Positions 8,148 to 16,853 are shown, numbered from the stretch's first letter. The stretch: 64,000 bases of DNA from Petroclostridium xylanilyticum (GCF_002252565.1 NZ_NPML01000018.1:414888-478887); one strand, 5' to 3'. Numbers and translations: made by a program. Notes: generated from the letters alone by a model not told the origin.

Positions 8148-10081
8148 TATGCATAGCTCCCTTCGGCAGCAATAGCTATTTGCTCTTTCAGTATTTTTTC
8201 GATTCTCCCGGTAATCTTATCGACATCAGCTTCTTTTGTCACGTTTCCAAATGATATACGGATGTTCGGAGCAAGTGTAGTAGTACTATATTTGTTAATA
8301 TACTCGCGCTCGGCAATGTCCTTGAGGTATCTTAAATCTTCCTCCGATATATCCACCTTTCCGGTAACAGGAAGCGCGCCGTTCTTCATGTATTTGTCTA
8401 TACCAGAGTCTAAATCGCTCTTTGGTGTCATGAATGACATTATACTTGTCAGTTTATTAAATGCCCCCTGTACATTATCTACAGAGGTTCTTCCGATTTT
8501 CTTGCCCCAATCCTTGCCCATATCAAATGCAGTCGAATAATCCATCTGTTCAAACCTTTTGAGTCTGATGACGTTTTTATCGCTTTTCAGATTGTCACGC
8601 TCAGCTTTCAAAGTATCAAGAAGGTTTTCCATGCCGCCTGTAATATTTACATTCAGCCCGGGTATGGAATTTATAATCTTTTCAATGCCTTTTGCTATGT
8701 TTGTCAAAAAGCTCAACGCGTTGATAGATAAGTCATAGAAAAGCTTTTTAACGGCATATACAGGATCTATCCATACATTTGCAAAAAATTCTGCTATAGA
8801 AACAACAGTATTAGCAAAATATGCAAACTTATTATACAAGAAGGCAAACAAAACACCAAAAACACCGCCGACAAAACCTACAACTTCAACAACTGTATCC
8901 CCGAATTTGATCATTGCATATAACAAAAATCCAATAGCAGCACCAATTAACAGGATAGGCCAGTTCGCAGTCATCCATGCCGCAGCCTGAGCTAATATCG
9001 GCTCTAACATCAGCCAGAGCTTGATTATTAAAAGATTAATCCGGCCTATTAGAAAGGGGATTTTAATAACTGCCCATGCAGTTAACGCCGCACCTATGGC
9101 AATAAGTACCGGCTCGATAATCTCCCAGTTTGACTGTATTACATTTCCAACCCATATAAAGCCATCTATCAAAATACCTACCCCTCCTGCAACAAAGTTT
9201 ATTCCCTGCATAAGTTTTTCAGTAAAGCTTATAAACGCAGGGGAATTAATAGCCTTGTTAACCTTTTGTATCACAGGCTCAAAAGCTTTCAGGGCTTTGT
9301 TCCCAAACTGTGCAAATACGTCCCCGAAAGTCCTCGGCATTGTTTCAAACTTTTTATTAATATCCTCACTTGCCTTAAACATAGCATTTTTGATAATGTC
9401 AGCAGTAATAACACCGTCAGCCGACATCTTCTTTAGCTCACCTTTTGACTTTCCTGTAAACTTCGCAATGGCATCCGCAATCATCGGAGCATTTTCCATG
9501 ATTGACCTGAATTCATCCCCCTGAAGCTTACCTGCAGCCATGGCCTGCGTAAGCTGGTACAATCCTGCCTGCTGTTCCTGGGCGCTTGCTCCTCCTACTT
9601 TGAATGATTTCTGAACCAATTCTGTAAAAGCTATAAGTTCATCGTTGCCTGTGAATGCATCCTTTGCAAGCAAGCCCATTTTAGCCACGCTGTCAGCCAT
9701 AGCCGTATATGAGCCTCTTGAGCGTTCGGCAGCCTTGAATATTTTATCCTGAAGCTCGGCATTGGTTTGCAATCCATCATTAATGAGTTTAAGCCTTGCT
9801 GCTGTATTTGTGTAATTATCTGAAATCTCCATGCCTTTCTTAGCCGCCTGAACAGTTAGATAAGCAGCTGCAAGACCTTTTAACGCTCCAACCAGGGAAG
9901 TTATCCCTCCAATTCCAAAGCTTGCTCCTGTTTTTATGTCAGAAAGCTTTTTATTGAAAATATCTGTAGTGTTTGATATAGCCTTCAGCTTATTTTCTGC
10001 TGTTGTTGTGCTGGCCATAATTTTGTTTATTGCGCTTGTATATCGGTCATTGATTCTAAAAACAGCTTCCAACGTTGGCAA
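8147..10081 (-). CDS. Tail tape measure protein
   Basis: A 644-residue protein with TTG start, 10 bases after AGAAGGAGGCGG. The N-terminal ~230 residues are the tape_meas_nterm domain (MEISDNYTNTAARLKLINDGLQTNAELQDKIFKAAERSRGSY..., QAMAAGKLQGDEFRSIMENAPMIADAI). Long hydrophobic helices follow between about residues 320 and 430, typical of the part that inserts into the host membrane. At 644 residues it is about half the length of PBSX XkdO, so the tail should be short. Confidence 0.93.
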   Translation of the reverse strand: MPTLEAVFRINDRYTSAINKIMASTTTAENKLKAISNTTDIFNKKLSDIKTGASFGIGGITSLVGALKGLAAAYLTVQAAKKGMEISDNYTNTAARLKLINDGLQTNAELQDKIFKAAERSRGSYTAMADSVAKMGLLAKDAFTGNDELIAFTELVQKSFKVGGASAQEQQAGLYQLTQAMAAGKLQGDEFRSIMENAPMIADAIAKFTGKSKGELKKMSADGVITADIIKNAMFKASEDINKKFETMPRTFGDVFAQFGNKALKAFEPVIQKVNKAINSPAFISFTEKLMQGINFVAGGVGILIDGFIWVGNVIQSNWEIIEPVLIAIGAALTAWAVIKIPFLIGRINLLIIKLWLMLEPILAQAAAWMTANWPILLIGAAIGFLLYAMIKFGDTVVEVVGFVGGVFGVLFAFLYNKFAYFANTVVSIAEFFANVWIDPVYAVKKLFYDLSINALSFLTNIAKGIEKIINSIPGLNVNITGGMENLLDTLKAERDNLKSDKNVIRLKRFEQMDYSTAFDMGKDWGKKIGRTSVDNVQGAFNKLTSIMSFMTPKSDLDSGIDKYMKNGALPVTGKVDISEEDLRYLKDIAEREYINKYSTTTLAPNIRISFGNVTKEADVDKITGRIEKILKEQIAIAAEGSYA

Positions 10082-10083
10082 GG

Positions 10084-10275
10084 CTACCGCCTCCTTCTTT
10101 TAAGCCTAATTTTGTTTGCTTCTTTTTTCTCTTCCTCAATCTTAACAAGAGTGCTGGCATAAATAAAAGCCTGCTCACGTTGAGGAAGGCTTATAAACAC
10201 ATGCGGCAGCATGTGAAGCTTTTGCAGGGCATAGTGTGCCATATTGGCCTCACTATCACCCTGCTTTATCAGTTT
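10084..10275 (-). CDS. -1 frameshift extension of the tail chaperone (gpGT-like)
   Basis: This has no start codon of its own. Read in the -1 frame from the slippery site, the frame stays open for 63 codons (KLIKQGDSEANMAHYALQKL ... ending in a KRRRR basic tail) to a TAG at 10084. The stop is two bases before the tape-measure TTG. The predicted fusion is 237 residues. An Arg-rich helical extension that binds the tape measure is the expected form of a gpT domain. Confidence 0.85.
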   Translation of the reverse strand, partial: KLIKQGDSEANMAHYALQKLHMLPHVFISLPQREQAFIYASTLVKIEEEKKEANKIRLKRRRR

Positions 10276-10796
10276 TTTGCCTCTTCCACCAGCTCGTTTA
10301 TATCCTCATCCAGCCCCGCAAGCTCCTGTACTTTCTGGGCAAGTACGGCAAATTCACCGATAAGGAGCATTTTCTTCAGCAAATCAGTTTCTCCTAATAC
10401 CCCGTAAGCTTTCTGAAGCTCGGCGTTTTTTAAATCAGGGAAGACAACGGCAGAAGCCACAAGCTCGTTTATATACCCTTGTCTATCAAAGGTTTCCGCT
10501 CCTGTTTTCTTATCCTTTTTGGTATATTTTTTCATCAAAAGGTCGTTTTCTTCCTGTGTGACGGGTTTTATCTCCCACTCAACAGGCTTTCCATCCTCAA
10601 CAAACCTTTTTGATACTATTACTTTTTCATTCTTCGGCACTATTGGATTTAAAAATGCTTTAAGGCTCATTACTAAAACCCCCATTTCAGTTACTAGTTT
10701 ATCTACGGGATCGTTATATCGACCGATTTCCTGTTTTCTTTGCAACTCTTCAAGCCATAAATTATCCAGTTCAGCTTTCACCTGTTTGCTTATCAT
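10269..10796 (-). CDS. Tail assembly chaperone (XkdN/gpG-like)
   Basis: A 175-residue protein of the XkdN-type tail assembly chaperone family: MSLKAFLNPIVPKNEKVIVSKRF near the middle and NAELQKAYGVLGETDLLKKMLLIGEFAVLAQKVQELAGLDEDINELVEEAKN at the end. It coats the tape measure before tube polymerisation. A slippery heptamer in the last two codons allows a -1 shift into a 63-codon extension (10084-10275), as with lambda gpG/gpGT. It lies between the tube and tape-measure genes. Confidence 0.88.
   Translation of the reverse strand: MISKQVKAELDNLWLEELQRKQEIGRYNDPVDKLVTEMGVLVMSLKAFLNPIVPKNEKVIVSKRFVEDGKPVEWEIKPVTQEENDLLMKKYTKKDKKTGAETFDRQGYINELVASAVVFPDLKNAELQKAYGVLGETDLLKKMLLIGEFAVLAQKVQELAGLDEDINELVEEAKN
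10272..10278 (-). promoter_or_regulatory. Programmed -1 ribosomal frameshift site
   Basis: On the minus strand the sequence is A AAA AAC, a canonical X XXY YYZ slippery heptamer, placed in the correct zero frame and followed at once by the TGA of the chaperone gene. It is the best class of slippery sequence for -1 shifting. Confidence 0.87.
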
Positions 10797-10802
10797 GCTT
10801 TA

Positions 10803-11279
10803 TCACCTGTAATTTTGCGGCAATTTAAAATCACTTAAAACCTCAATGCCATCAGCGGTAAAATCAGTATCGAATGTTGCCATATCCTCGCTGTCGGAGT
10901 CCAGCAGTGAAAGCAAATCGTTGTTGAAAATCACCCCTGTCAATATAACTTCCCTTGCCCCCACAGTGCTAGAAGGATCAAGGTTTTTAAGCTGAAGCTT
11001 TATATTCGGATAAACTCCCGTCTTAAGATAATTCAGCGTGGCTTTGAGCAAATCTCCATTCATAAGGGCCAGTGTCGCAGAACCGGTTATTTTTGCGCCA
11101 ATGACTTTATGCTGTGTGATTTTGTTGCCCAGCATCCTTTTTTCAAGGATTGTCTTTTCAATATTAGCTTCAATCTTCATAACTTCAAACAGTTGCCTGT
11201 TCTGGCCGTTTATTGTGATATAAGCCGTGCCTTCATTGGTTGAAAGGGTATCTGCAAGCCTTGTAAAGTTTTCGCTCAT
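10803..11279 (-). CDS. Tail tube protein (XkdM)
   Basis: A 158-residue tube protein of XkdM/gp19-like type: NEGTAYITINGQNRQLFEVMKIEANIEKTILEKRMLGNKITQHKVIGAKITGSATLAL and C-terminal EDMATFDTDFTADGIEVLSDFKLP. It polymerises inside the sheath as the rigid tube. It follows the sheath gene by 10 bases. Confidence 0.92.
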   Translation of the reverse strand: MSENFTRLADTLSTNEGTAYITINGQNRQLFEVMKIEANIEKTILEKRMLGNKITQHKVIGAKITGSATLALMNGDLLKATLNYLKTGVYPNIKLQLKNLDPSSTVGAREVILTGVIFNNDLLSLLDSDSEDMATFDTDFTADGIEVLSDFKLPQNYR

Positions 11280-11289
11280 GTTTTATCAC

Positions 11290-12591
11290 CTACCTTACAT
11301 TAACCTTGATGTATATCTTGTTTACACTATCCACAGGCTGCAGGTTTGCTTCCACAACAACAGCGTCAGGATCCGTTCCTGCACTTACAGCAACATCATC
11401 TGCCCCTTCAAAGTTTTGCAGCACCCCGATACTCTGCAGCTCATTGCAGTACTGTATTATTGCCGCTCTTAAAAGCTGTCTGCCATCTTCGTTATTGTTT
11501 ATCTTTCCGACATACTGGGCTTCAAATATCTCTTGTACGTCATTCTGGAAAGCATCCAGCACCCTCATAACCCTGTTGCTTCTCCATGCTTTTGATTTTG
11601 GAGGGGCAAAGCTTGTCAGGCTGTTTATGTCATACTCCAAAACTGCATATCCGTTCTTTGCAGTGAACACCATATGCCCGGCCGTAATGGCTGCTTCTGT
11701 TTCAGCATTCGTCAGGCGCGGGTTTGCATCAACAGCATCCTCGTATTTCGTGAATGTTAGACTCTGGTTCACCTTAGCCGCTGCCGTTGCCCCTGCAACC
11801 CATGCACAAGCTTGAGCCGCAGTTAAAAGAGTTCCGTCTGAAAGTTTTACTCCGTTTTTGACACTGATTATATACTCCTTGTCTGCAGCATTATCAGCCA
11901 TTACGCATTGAACCATTTTGCCGTTATTTGCCCTTTCACTAGCAACATGATTAATGTATAAAGCTTGGTCGGCTGAATTCGTTGAAAAGCATGCAATAGT
12001 GTTGTAGTCTTGCACCTGCAGCGCTGCCAAGAATCCGGCATGACCCAACGTAGAATTATCATCTGCACCCCCTGTTAATGTTTGGGTAGTCGCCTCAAAC
12101 ATCCCTGTACCCGTTATGCTTATCCAATCATTGGCGATAAAATCAGACACATCTGTCAAACCTGTCTGAACGTCAACTGACTTCCCTGATACTAAGGTCT
12201 CAACGTCCCAAGCTGCTCCATTTTCCGTTATTCTTACCGTTATGTCGTTACCTCTGGCACCTTTATGTTTTGCCGTGGCCGTAATGTTTGCCGCCAATGT
12301 TGCGGTAGCTGCCGCACCATCATTTATCCTATATACAAGCGCTTTTTGGGCACGTTTCAAAGCCTCGCGAAGCAAAAGCAGCTTTGGATCAGACAGCTCG
12401 TAACCAAGCTTTGAAAACGTGCTTTCACCCTGGTTGACTTCGATTATTGAGCCTACAGGCCCCCACGAAAGGCTAAGGGGCAAGGCAACTATGCCTCTGT
12501 CCGAAAGCTCTATGGCCAGAGGCGCTTCAGTTGAAAAATTGATATATACGCCCGGCCTTACTTTATTTTGAGTAGTAAAGGTTCCTGCCAT
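11290..12591 (-). CDS. Contractile tail sheath protein (XkdK)
   Basis: A 433-residue sheath protein. The N-terminal VRPGVYINFSTEAPLAIELSDRGIVALPLSLSWGPVG is characteristic, as are the central Ig-like insert with GARGNDITVRI (here KGARGNDITV) and the C-terminal domain with SLTSFAPPKSKAWRSNRVMRVLDAFQNDVQ. The sheath defines the tail as contractile (myovirus morphology). Length is normal for XkdK. Confidence 0.93.
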   Translation of the reverse strand: MAGTFTTQNKVRPGVYINFSTEAPLAIELSDRGIVALPLSLSWGPVGSIIEVNQGESTFSKLGYELSDPKLLLLREALKRAQKALVYRINDGAAATATLAANITATAKHKGARGNDITVRITENGAAWDVETLVSGKSVDVQTGLTDVSDFIANDWISITGTGMFEATTQTLTGGADDNSTLGHAGFLAALQVQDYNTIACFSTNSADQALYINHVASERANNGKMVQCVMADNAADKEYIISVKNGVKLSDGTLLTAAQACAWVAGATAAAKVNQSLTFTKYEDAVDANPRLTNAETEAAITAGHMVFTAKNGYAVLEYDINSLTSFAPPKSKAWRSNRVMRVLDAFQNDVQEIFEAQYVGKINNNEDGRQLLRAAIIQYCNELQSIGVLQNFEGADDVAVSAGTDPDAVVVEANLQPVDSVNKIYIKVNVR

Positions 12592-12605
12592 CTAATTCAC
12601 TCCCT

Positions 12606-13001
12606 TTATTCAAAAATAATCTCGTTCATTTTTTCGCATATGGAAGTTTTTATCTCCCTGTATTTAACTGTAAATTTTACGTGAAGAACGTCATCGGTAA
12701 CGCTTGCTGTCTTATTCATTATCTTGTAACCATTTAAAACGTCAAAGGCTCTTAAGATGTTCTGCGATACCTCATAGCATTCATTTTTCATGTCGTATTG
12801 GGCTTCTGGGAAATAGGCTACGTCAAAAGAAACCGAAGCGCTGTATTTATCGTGAATAGCCTTTTTATATGAACTTTCAACCAGGACTATTAAAAACGAC
12901 GGAGTTTTAAATCCCTGTGGAATATCCTCATCATATATTGCAGCATCACGATAAAGTTCATGCAATTTATCCACTATTGCCTGTTTTATTTCATTTACCA
13001 T
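12606..13001 (-). CDS. Tail terminator/completion protein (XkdJ-like position)
   Basis: A 131-residue protein, EIKQAIVDKLHELYRDAAIYDEDIPQGFKTPSFLIVLVESSY then SVSFDVAYFP and HVKFTVKYREI. This pattern matches the small tail-terminator proteins (YqbJ/XkdJ region, DUF6838-like) that cap the sheath and tube. Overlap with the upstream gp10-like gene is 11 bases. Confidence 0.78.
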   Translation of the reverse strand: MVNEIKQAIVDKLHELYRDAAIYDEDIPQGFKTPSFLIVLVESSYKKAIHDKYSASVSFDVAYFPEAQYDMKNECYEVSQNILRAFDVLNGYKIMNKTASVTDDVLHVKFTVKYREIKTSICEKMNEIIFE

Positions 13002-13485
13002 GTTTGCGCTTCACCTCTTCGACTTCTTTTTTGAATTCATCGACTATAGCCTTATCCACCTTTCCCATAGCCTTTTCAAGCATGAATTTGCCTTTTACAA
13101 AGCCTACTGTTTTGCCATGCCTTACAATCCTGTGCCCGTTGTTGACGTACAAGGCGTAATCAGCAGTATTATAAAGCTTTTTTTCTACTCCTTCGTTAGT
13201 TTTTTCCGTGCGGGAAACATGCCAGCTTTTCTTTAAATGGCCGCCTACTTTTTTGCTCACATCAAAGCTGACTAATTTTTCTTTTTCAGTCCCTTTATAA
13301 GCAATAAACTCAACATGGGTGGGATAATTTCCTGTAGGAGTATTCTTTTTAACTTCAACCAGCCCTACATTTACAGCTTTAGTTAACATTTTCTTATCAA
13401 TCTCTTTCACATCTTCAAGCATAAGCTCAAGCTCTTCCCGGAACTGCTTTAAGCGGATCTCATTTGCCCTCTGGTTGGTGTTCAT
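12991..13485 (-). CDS. HK97 gp10-like head-tail protein (XkdI)
   Basis: A 164-residue protein of the HK97-gp10 family: VNVGLVEVKKNTPTGNYPTHVEF, GGHLKKSWHVSRTE, ADYALYVNNGHRIVRHGKTVGFVKGKFMLEKAM. These proteins act at head-tail joining. The conserved YALYVNNGHR segment is clear. It overlaps the neighbouring XkdH-like gene by four bases. Confidence 0.88.
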   Translation of the reverse strand: MNTNQRANEIRLKQFREELELMLEDVKEIDKKMLTKAVNVGLVEVKKNTPTGNYPTHVEFIAYKGTEKEKLVSFDVSKKVGGHLKKSWHVSRTEKTNEGVEKKLYNTADYALYVNNGHRIVRHGKTVGFVKGKFMLEKAMGKVDKAIVDEFKKEVEEVKRKHGK

Positions 13486-13814
13486 GCTTTTTCACTCCCT
13501 GTAACGGGTACTTCAACATGACGGGTATAATAAAAAGGCTTTCCGGCAGTGTATTTACGCTCACTGCCGTTAAACTTTATGATGAGCTTATCACCAGGCA
13601 GAACATCAACCCCTGTATCAAAGAATACCTTATCGCTTGTTTCAATGGCCGGTGTTTCTCCATTACTTACAACAGGAAGCTTCCCCTGAGATAAATGGCA
13701 AGGCACGCCTGAGTATTTTAAAATCTCTGCATGTTTTGTTATCCCGTTTATAACCTGAGATTCTATTCTGTATATATCACAGGTGTGATTTCTAAACCTG
13801 TTTAATGCGCTCAT
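13482..13814 (-). CDS. Head closure protein (XkdH-like)
   Basis: A 110-residue protein: RFRNHTCDIYRIESQVINGITKHAEILKYSGVPCHLS, then a Pro/Gly-rich beta domain with VLPGDKLIIKFNGSERKYTAGKPFYYTRHVEV. The pattern and position match XkdH/DUF3599-type head-tail adaptors, which close the portal after packaging. ATGA overlaps link it to both neighbours. Confidence 0.82.
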   Translation of the reverse strand: MSALNRFRNHTCDIYRIESQVINGITKHAEILKYSGVPCHLSQGKLPVVSNGETPAIETSDKVFFDTGVDVLPGDKLIIKFNGSERKYTAGKPFYYTRHVEVPVTGSEKA

Positions 13815-14119
13815 CTTGCCATCCTCCTGTACTTATTGAGTTCAGGCTTGAAACTTAACACAATATCCTCAGCATTTCTTGCATAAGTAATTGAGGCATC
13901 GCCTTCTTTAATGCTCTGGGCAATTTCTCTTATTCCGGCAAGTTCCTCAACCATTGAAACGATCACATAGAAAAGTCCCTGCGGTAACTCTTCCAAATGA
14001 GTATACGCAAGGACCTTTTCTTTTATCTGGTTTACAAAGCTGTTTATGCGTGGCCTGTCGGATTCCTTAAGCTGCGGATTCCTGAGAAAGATTTCATCAA
14101 TTATCTGCTGGTTCTCCAC
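13811..14119 (-). CDS. Head-tail connector protein (YqbG-like position)
   Basis: A 102-residue all-helical protein starting with GTG after AGGGGGAGT. IDEIFLRNPQLKESDRPRINSFVNQIKEKVLAY then LFYVIVSMVEELAGIREIAQS resembles gp6-like connectors that dock on the portal ring. It overlaps the end of the 50-residue upstream gene by 23 bases. Confidence 0.75.
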   Translation of the reverse strand: MENQQIIDEIFLRNPQLKESDRPRINSFVNQIKEKVLAYTHLEELPQGLFYVIVSMVEELAGIREIAQSIKEGDASITYARNAEDIVLSFKPELNKYRRMAR

Positions 14120-14249
14120 GTTTTACACTCCCCCTTTTGGTTTCCTTTTCGGGGTTTTCGACTAATTCAAAGCCTTTCTTCATAAGCGCTTCCGCCTTTT
14201 CCTTACTGGCGACAATCTTATGGACGTTATCTTTTTTAAGTTCTATCAT
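14097..14249 (-). CDS. Small Lys/Glu-rich phage protein after the capsid
   Basis: A 50-residue protein (MIELKKDNVHKIVASKEKAE ... KRGEPADN) starting after a strong GGAAGGAGGG site. Small charged proteins at this position, between capsid and first connector, are common in PBSX-like phages. No function is known. It overlaps the next gene by 23 bases in a different frame. Confidence 0.65.
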   Translation of the reverse strand: MIELKKDNVHKIVASKEKAEALMKKGFELVENPEKETKRGSVKRGEPADN

Positions 14250-14269
14250 CTTTTACCCTCCTTCCCGGA

Positions 14270-15199
14270 TTAAGCAAGAGCCTCTTTGATATTAACCCAT
14301 ACCAGATCCCAGGCATTATCCATGATGAACAACTCATGATACTTCCTGTAGTCAATCTTCCATGCATTGGCTTTCTGGTTTTCCATAGGGCTGAATATCC
14401 TTATTACGTCAGTCTTGCTTATTGCTATAGGGCACCTTCTTGCACAGATGATCCAGTTAATATTCTTTGCACCGGCAGCTGCAACAAATCCTCCTTCTTC
14501 CTGTCCTGTAGTAGTACCGTCATAGAAAGTGTATGCAGTTTTCATCCTGCCGGAAGGCACTTTGATTATCGGGTCCCCATCAAGAGACTTTACCTTTGTA
14601 TTGAATGCGCCAGAGGTAAAATCCATTACATCCAGTTTCTTTGCTATTTCTGATGTATTCTCAAGGACCGTCGCAGTGGGTATAGCCATGGTGATGACGA
14701 GCTGCACTCCGTCTCCTGCAATATCGAGTACTTTCTCGATGTCGAATTTCAGCTTTGTCAATATATCGGATGCGGAAGGCGTATATCCGGCAGTTACCTT
14801 CCCTTTGGCTATAGCCCCTGTAGCAATCTTGCTGTACCTGTAAGCATCAATTTCGGGGACTACTTTTGTTCTCTGGAATTCTCCCATAACAGTCCCCGCG
14901 GCATTGACAAAGTTTGTTTCGTCAACATCCATGGCATCAAGCTGGAATGTTCTGCCTCTGTCCTGACCCATAGTCAGAGTTTGATACACATAACTTACAG
15001 AACCCTGTGTAAAACCGTTATCCCTGTCATAATCGCCAAGCCCCTGGAGGCTTACCTTTGGAACCTTAATTTCATTTCCGCCATTGTATTTTACCTGTCC
15101 CGCGTTTGCTTCCATCCATCCGGATGTTGCTTCTGCAACTACCTGCTTGTCAAGCGTAGTCTGGAATATTTTTGCGTATTCTAAAGTGTTAATCGGCAT
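14270..15199 (-). CDS. Major capsid protein
   Basis: A 309-residue protein with HK97-fold capsid features of the SPP1/phiCD119 type. NTLEYAKIFQTTLDKQVVAEATSGWMEAN begins it, KVPKVSLQGLGDYDRDNGFTQGSVSYVYQTLTMGQDRGRTFQLDAMDVDET is the E-loop/P-domain signature, and VVPEIDAYRYSKIA follows. It lies three bases after the scaffold gene, the normal order. Confidence 0.92.
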   Translation of the reverse strand: MPINTLEYAKIFQTTLDKQVVAEATSGWMEANAGQVKYNGGNEIKVPKVSLQGLGDYDRDNGFTQGSVSYVYQTLTMGQDRGRTFQLDAMDVDETNFVNAAGTVMGEFQRTKVVPEIDAYRYSKIATGAIAKGKVTAGYTPSASDILTKLKFDIEKVLDIAGDGVQLVITMAIPTATVLENTSEIAKKLDVMDFTSGAFNTKVKSLDGDPIIKVPSGRMKTAYTFYDGTTTGQEEGGFVAAAGAKNINWIICARRCPIAISKTDVIRIFSPMENQKANAWKIDYRKYHELFIMDNAWDLVWVNIKEALA

Positions 15200-15202
15200 A
15201 GT

Positions 15203-15775
15203 TTATATCTCTCCTTTCAATGCTTTTTCAAATTGCTGTTCGATTGTTAATGCTTTGGGTTCGGAACCCGAAACAGGTTTGTATGGCGGCTGCATGTCAA
15301 AAAGGTAATCATTGTCCTTTTTGATAGCTTCAAGCTGCTCATTAAGACCTAGAAGCTGCCCGTTGTCCAGCTTGATTTTTTCAATGTCCAAAAGAGCTTT
15401 GACGGCTTTAATATTTTTTGCTTTAGCGCCCATTAAAGCAACATCCAGGGCATTGTCAAACTGCAGCTGTGTAAGCCTTTGGTTAAGGCTTTCGGTGTCT
15501 GTTTTATACTTCTTTTGAAGTTCTGAAAGCTGATTTTTTAACTCTTCATTTGTTCCAGCCAATTTTTTAAGCTCTGCAATGTCGGTGTCCCTCTGTTTCA
15601 GTTGCTCTTTCAACGCTTTGTTTTCTTCGTTCACGGCGTCAAACTTTGCTTTCGGGAAATAGCTGCCATCATTTATTACGGCCACTTCCAAGTCTTTGCC
15701 GTCAGGGCCTTTACCCTTTAAAGCCGCTGCAACCTGGTTATATAGTTCTTCTCCCAATAGTTCTTTTAAGTTCAT
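15203..15775 (-). CDS. Phage scaffolding protein (GP20 family)
   Basis: A 190-residue scaffold. The N-terminal MNLKELLGEELYNQVAAAL and NDGSYFPKAKFDAVNEENKALKEQL open the family pattern. A long coiled coil (about residues 45-105) follows, then NALDVALMGAKAKNIKAVKALLDIEKI. The protein guides procapsid assembly and is then removed. It is encoded just upstream of the capsid. Confidence 0.9.
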   Translation of the reverse strand: MNLKELLGEELYNQVAAALKGKGPDGKDLEVAVINDGSYFPKAKFDAVNEENKALKEQLKQRDTDIAELKKLAGTNEELKNQLSELQKKYKTDTESLNQRLTQLQFDNALDVALMGAKAKNIKAVKALLDIEKIKLDNGQLLGLNEQLEAIKKDNDYLFDMQPPYKPVSGSEPKALTIEQQFEKALKGEI

Positions 15776-15903
15776 TTTTTTACTACCTCCTGCTTAGTTT
15801 TTTTAAGGTGTTACCCGCCACCCTTGCGGTCTTGCTTCTTTTAACCCTGGCAATGCTAAAAAAGGGCAATATAAAAAGTCTTATGGTTAAGTCTTTGCTT
15901 TTC

Positions 15904-15932
15904 TTGTCCTCCCTACTGAATCATGGTAAAAT
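15904..15932 (+). promoter_or_regulatory. Sigma-A promoter for the plus-strand 78-residue gene
   Basis: TTGTCC (15904-15909), a 17-base spacer and TAAAAT (15927-15932), followed by AGGGAGGTGA and the ATG at 15957. It gives this gene transcription independent of, and opposite to, the late operon. Confidence 0.6.
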
Positions 15933-15956
15933 TTGCATGAAGGGAGGTGAGCTTAT

Positions 15957-16193
15957 ATGCAAATAGATTTTGATAAAATAGCTCAAAATGCGCATGATGA
16001 ATTTATTAAAAAGTTGGTCACAAAAGGCTATTCCAGTTTTTCTTCTATTAATCTTCCGGATGATATCAAAGATAATGTTGAAAATTATACACTGGTAATA
16101 GATTTTGTGCTTACAACGATTTCATCTGCATTGAATCAATATGATTCTATTTTGCGCTCTGAACTGAAGAAACAAGGAGTTCATCTCGAATAG
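15957..16193 (+). CDS. Unknown 78-residue protein encoded against the phage late operon
   Basis: A strong RBS (AGGGAGGTGA) and its own promoter support expression. The protein is mainly helical: FDKIAQNAHDEFIKKLVTKGYSS, then DFVLTTISSALNQYDSILRSELKKQG. No membrane segment or known motif is seen. It is the only plus-strand gene inside the head module, the hallmark of a phage moron that is transcribed in the lysogen. Its 3' end overlaps the end of the converging 51-residue gene by 47 bases. Confidence 0.65.
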   Translation: MQIDFDKIAQNAHDEFIKKLVTKGYSSFSSINLPDDIKDNVENYTLVIDFVLTTISSALNQYDSILRSELKKQGVHLE

Positions 16194-16302
16194 CCTGGGA
16201 CGCAATCAAAAATATTTTTTCAGGATCTACAGGCCGCATTATTTTATCTTCAATTGCGGCTATTTTTTTTTCTAATTCTTCCAATCTCTGCTCTAACGTC
16301 AT
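16147..16302 (-). CDS. Small coiled-coil phage protein, 51 residues
   Basis: The sequence reads MTLEQRLEELEKKIAAIEDK followed by a PVDPEKIFLIASQAI segment. The first 25 residues are a clean heptad coiled coil. The RBS AGGTGAGAG overlaps the stop codon of the 57-residue membrane protein upstream, so the two are translationally coupled. Function unknown. Confidence 0.6.
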   Translation of the reverse strand: MTLEQRLEELEKKIAAIEDKIMRPVDPEKIFLIASQAIRDELLVSSVQSAK

Positions 16303-16308
16303 TTTCTC

Positions 16309-16482
16309 TCACCTCACTTTCCTAACGCAAATTGTCAGCAGCAAAAGCGGTACTAATATGTACAAAGCAGTAATTTGCTTCCTCACAAGTGCGTTAAATA
16401 TGGCGGCAGATGTAAAACCTATTGTAAAAAGATTAAAATCATCTGACCAGGACAGTTTTAATATTTCTTTTAGGATTTTCAT
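16309..16482 (-). CDS. Small membrane protein, 57 residues
   Basis: An amphipathic N-terminus (MKILKEILKLSWSDDFNLFT) is followed by a hydrophobic stretch and a strong C-terminal transmembrane helix (ITALYILVPLLLLTICV) with a basic end. An AGGTAGGAGT-type site precedes the ATG. It pairs with the downstream coiled-coil gene. A holin-like or superinfection role is possible but cannot be shown. Confidence 0.55.
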   Translation of the reverse strand: MKILKEILKLSWSDDFNLFTIGFTSAAIFNALVRKQITALYILVPLLLLTICVRKVR

Positions 16483-16510
16483 ACTCCTACCTCGCTTTCA
16501 GGCATAATAA

Positions 16511-16537
16511 AAGCACTTATTTGAACAGTAAGTGCTT
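16511..16537 (-). terminator. Terminator at the end of the YjcQ-like gene
   Basis: On the minus strand an AAGCACTTA/TAAGTGCTT stem is followed by TTTTATT. It overlaps the stop codon at 16536. Confidence 0.7.
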
Positions 16538-16853
16538 ATGTCGCTATGTCTGCTATACCCTTAATTATCTCTCCTGCCTTTTTAAGAACTGAATTTTCCT
16601 GGAGATACTCAAGTCCTTTAAGCGTGATTCTTATATTGTTTATTTTTATTTGCGGCTGTTTGCTTCCCAGTACATTCCTGACATTTATCCCGGTTATATA
16701 CCCGTTTTCAAACAGCATTATGAGTATGTTAACCCATCTTGTATATGTTATTTTAAGTTTTTCATGTGATATTTCATCTATGTCAAATTCCTCATAATCC
16801 AGTGCCGCTTCTAACGCTTTTAATATTTTGTAAATTATTTTAAAGTTATCCAT
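16536..16853 (-). CDS. YjcQ-like phage protein
   Basis: A 105-residue protein starting at the ATG at 16853 after TTTGGAGGTG. It carries the YjcQ pattern: an N-terminal helix MDNFKIIYKILKALEAAL, a winged-helix-like centre (ILIMLFENGYITGI), an RITLKGLEYLQENS segment and a C-terminal helix. YjcQ proteins occur in prophages and skin-like elements; their function is unknown, though the fold suggests nucleic-acid binding. It is flanked by terminators on both sides, so it forms its own small unit. Confidence 0.72.
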   Translation of the reverse strand: MDNFKIIYKILKALEAALDYEEFDIDEISHEKLKITYTRWVNILIMLFENGYITGINVRNVLGSKQPQIKINNIRITLKGLEYLQENSVLKKAGEIIKGIADIAT

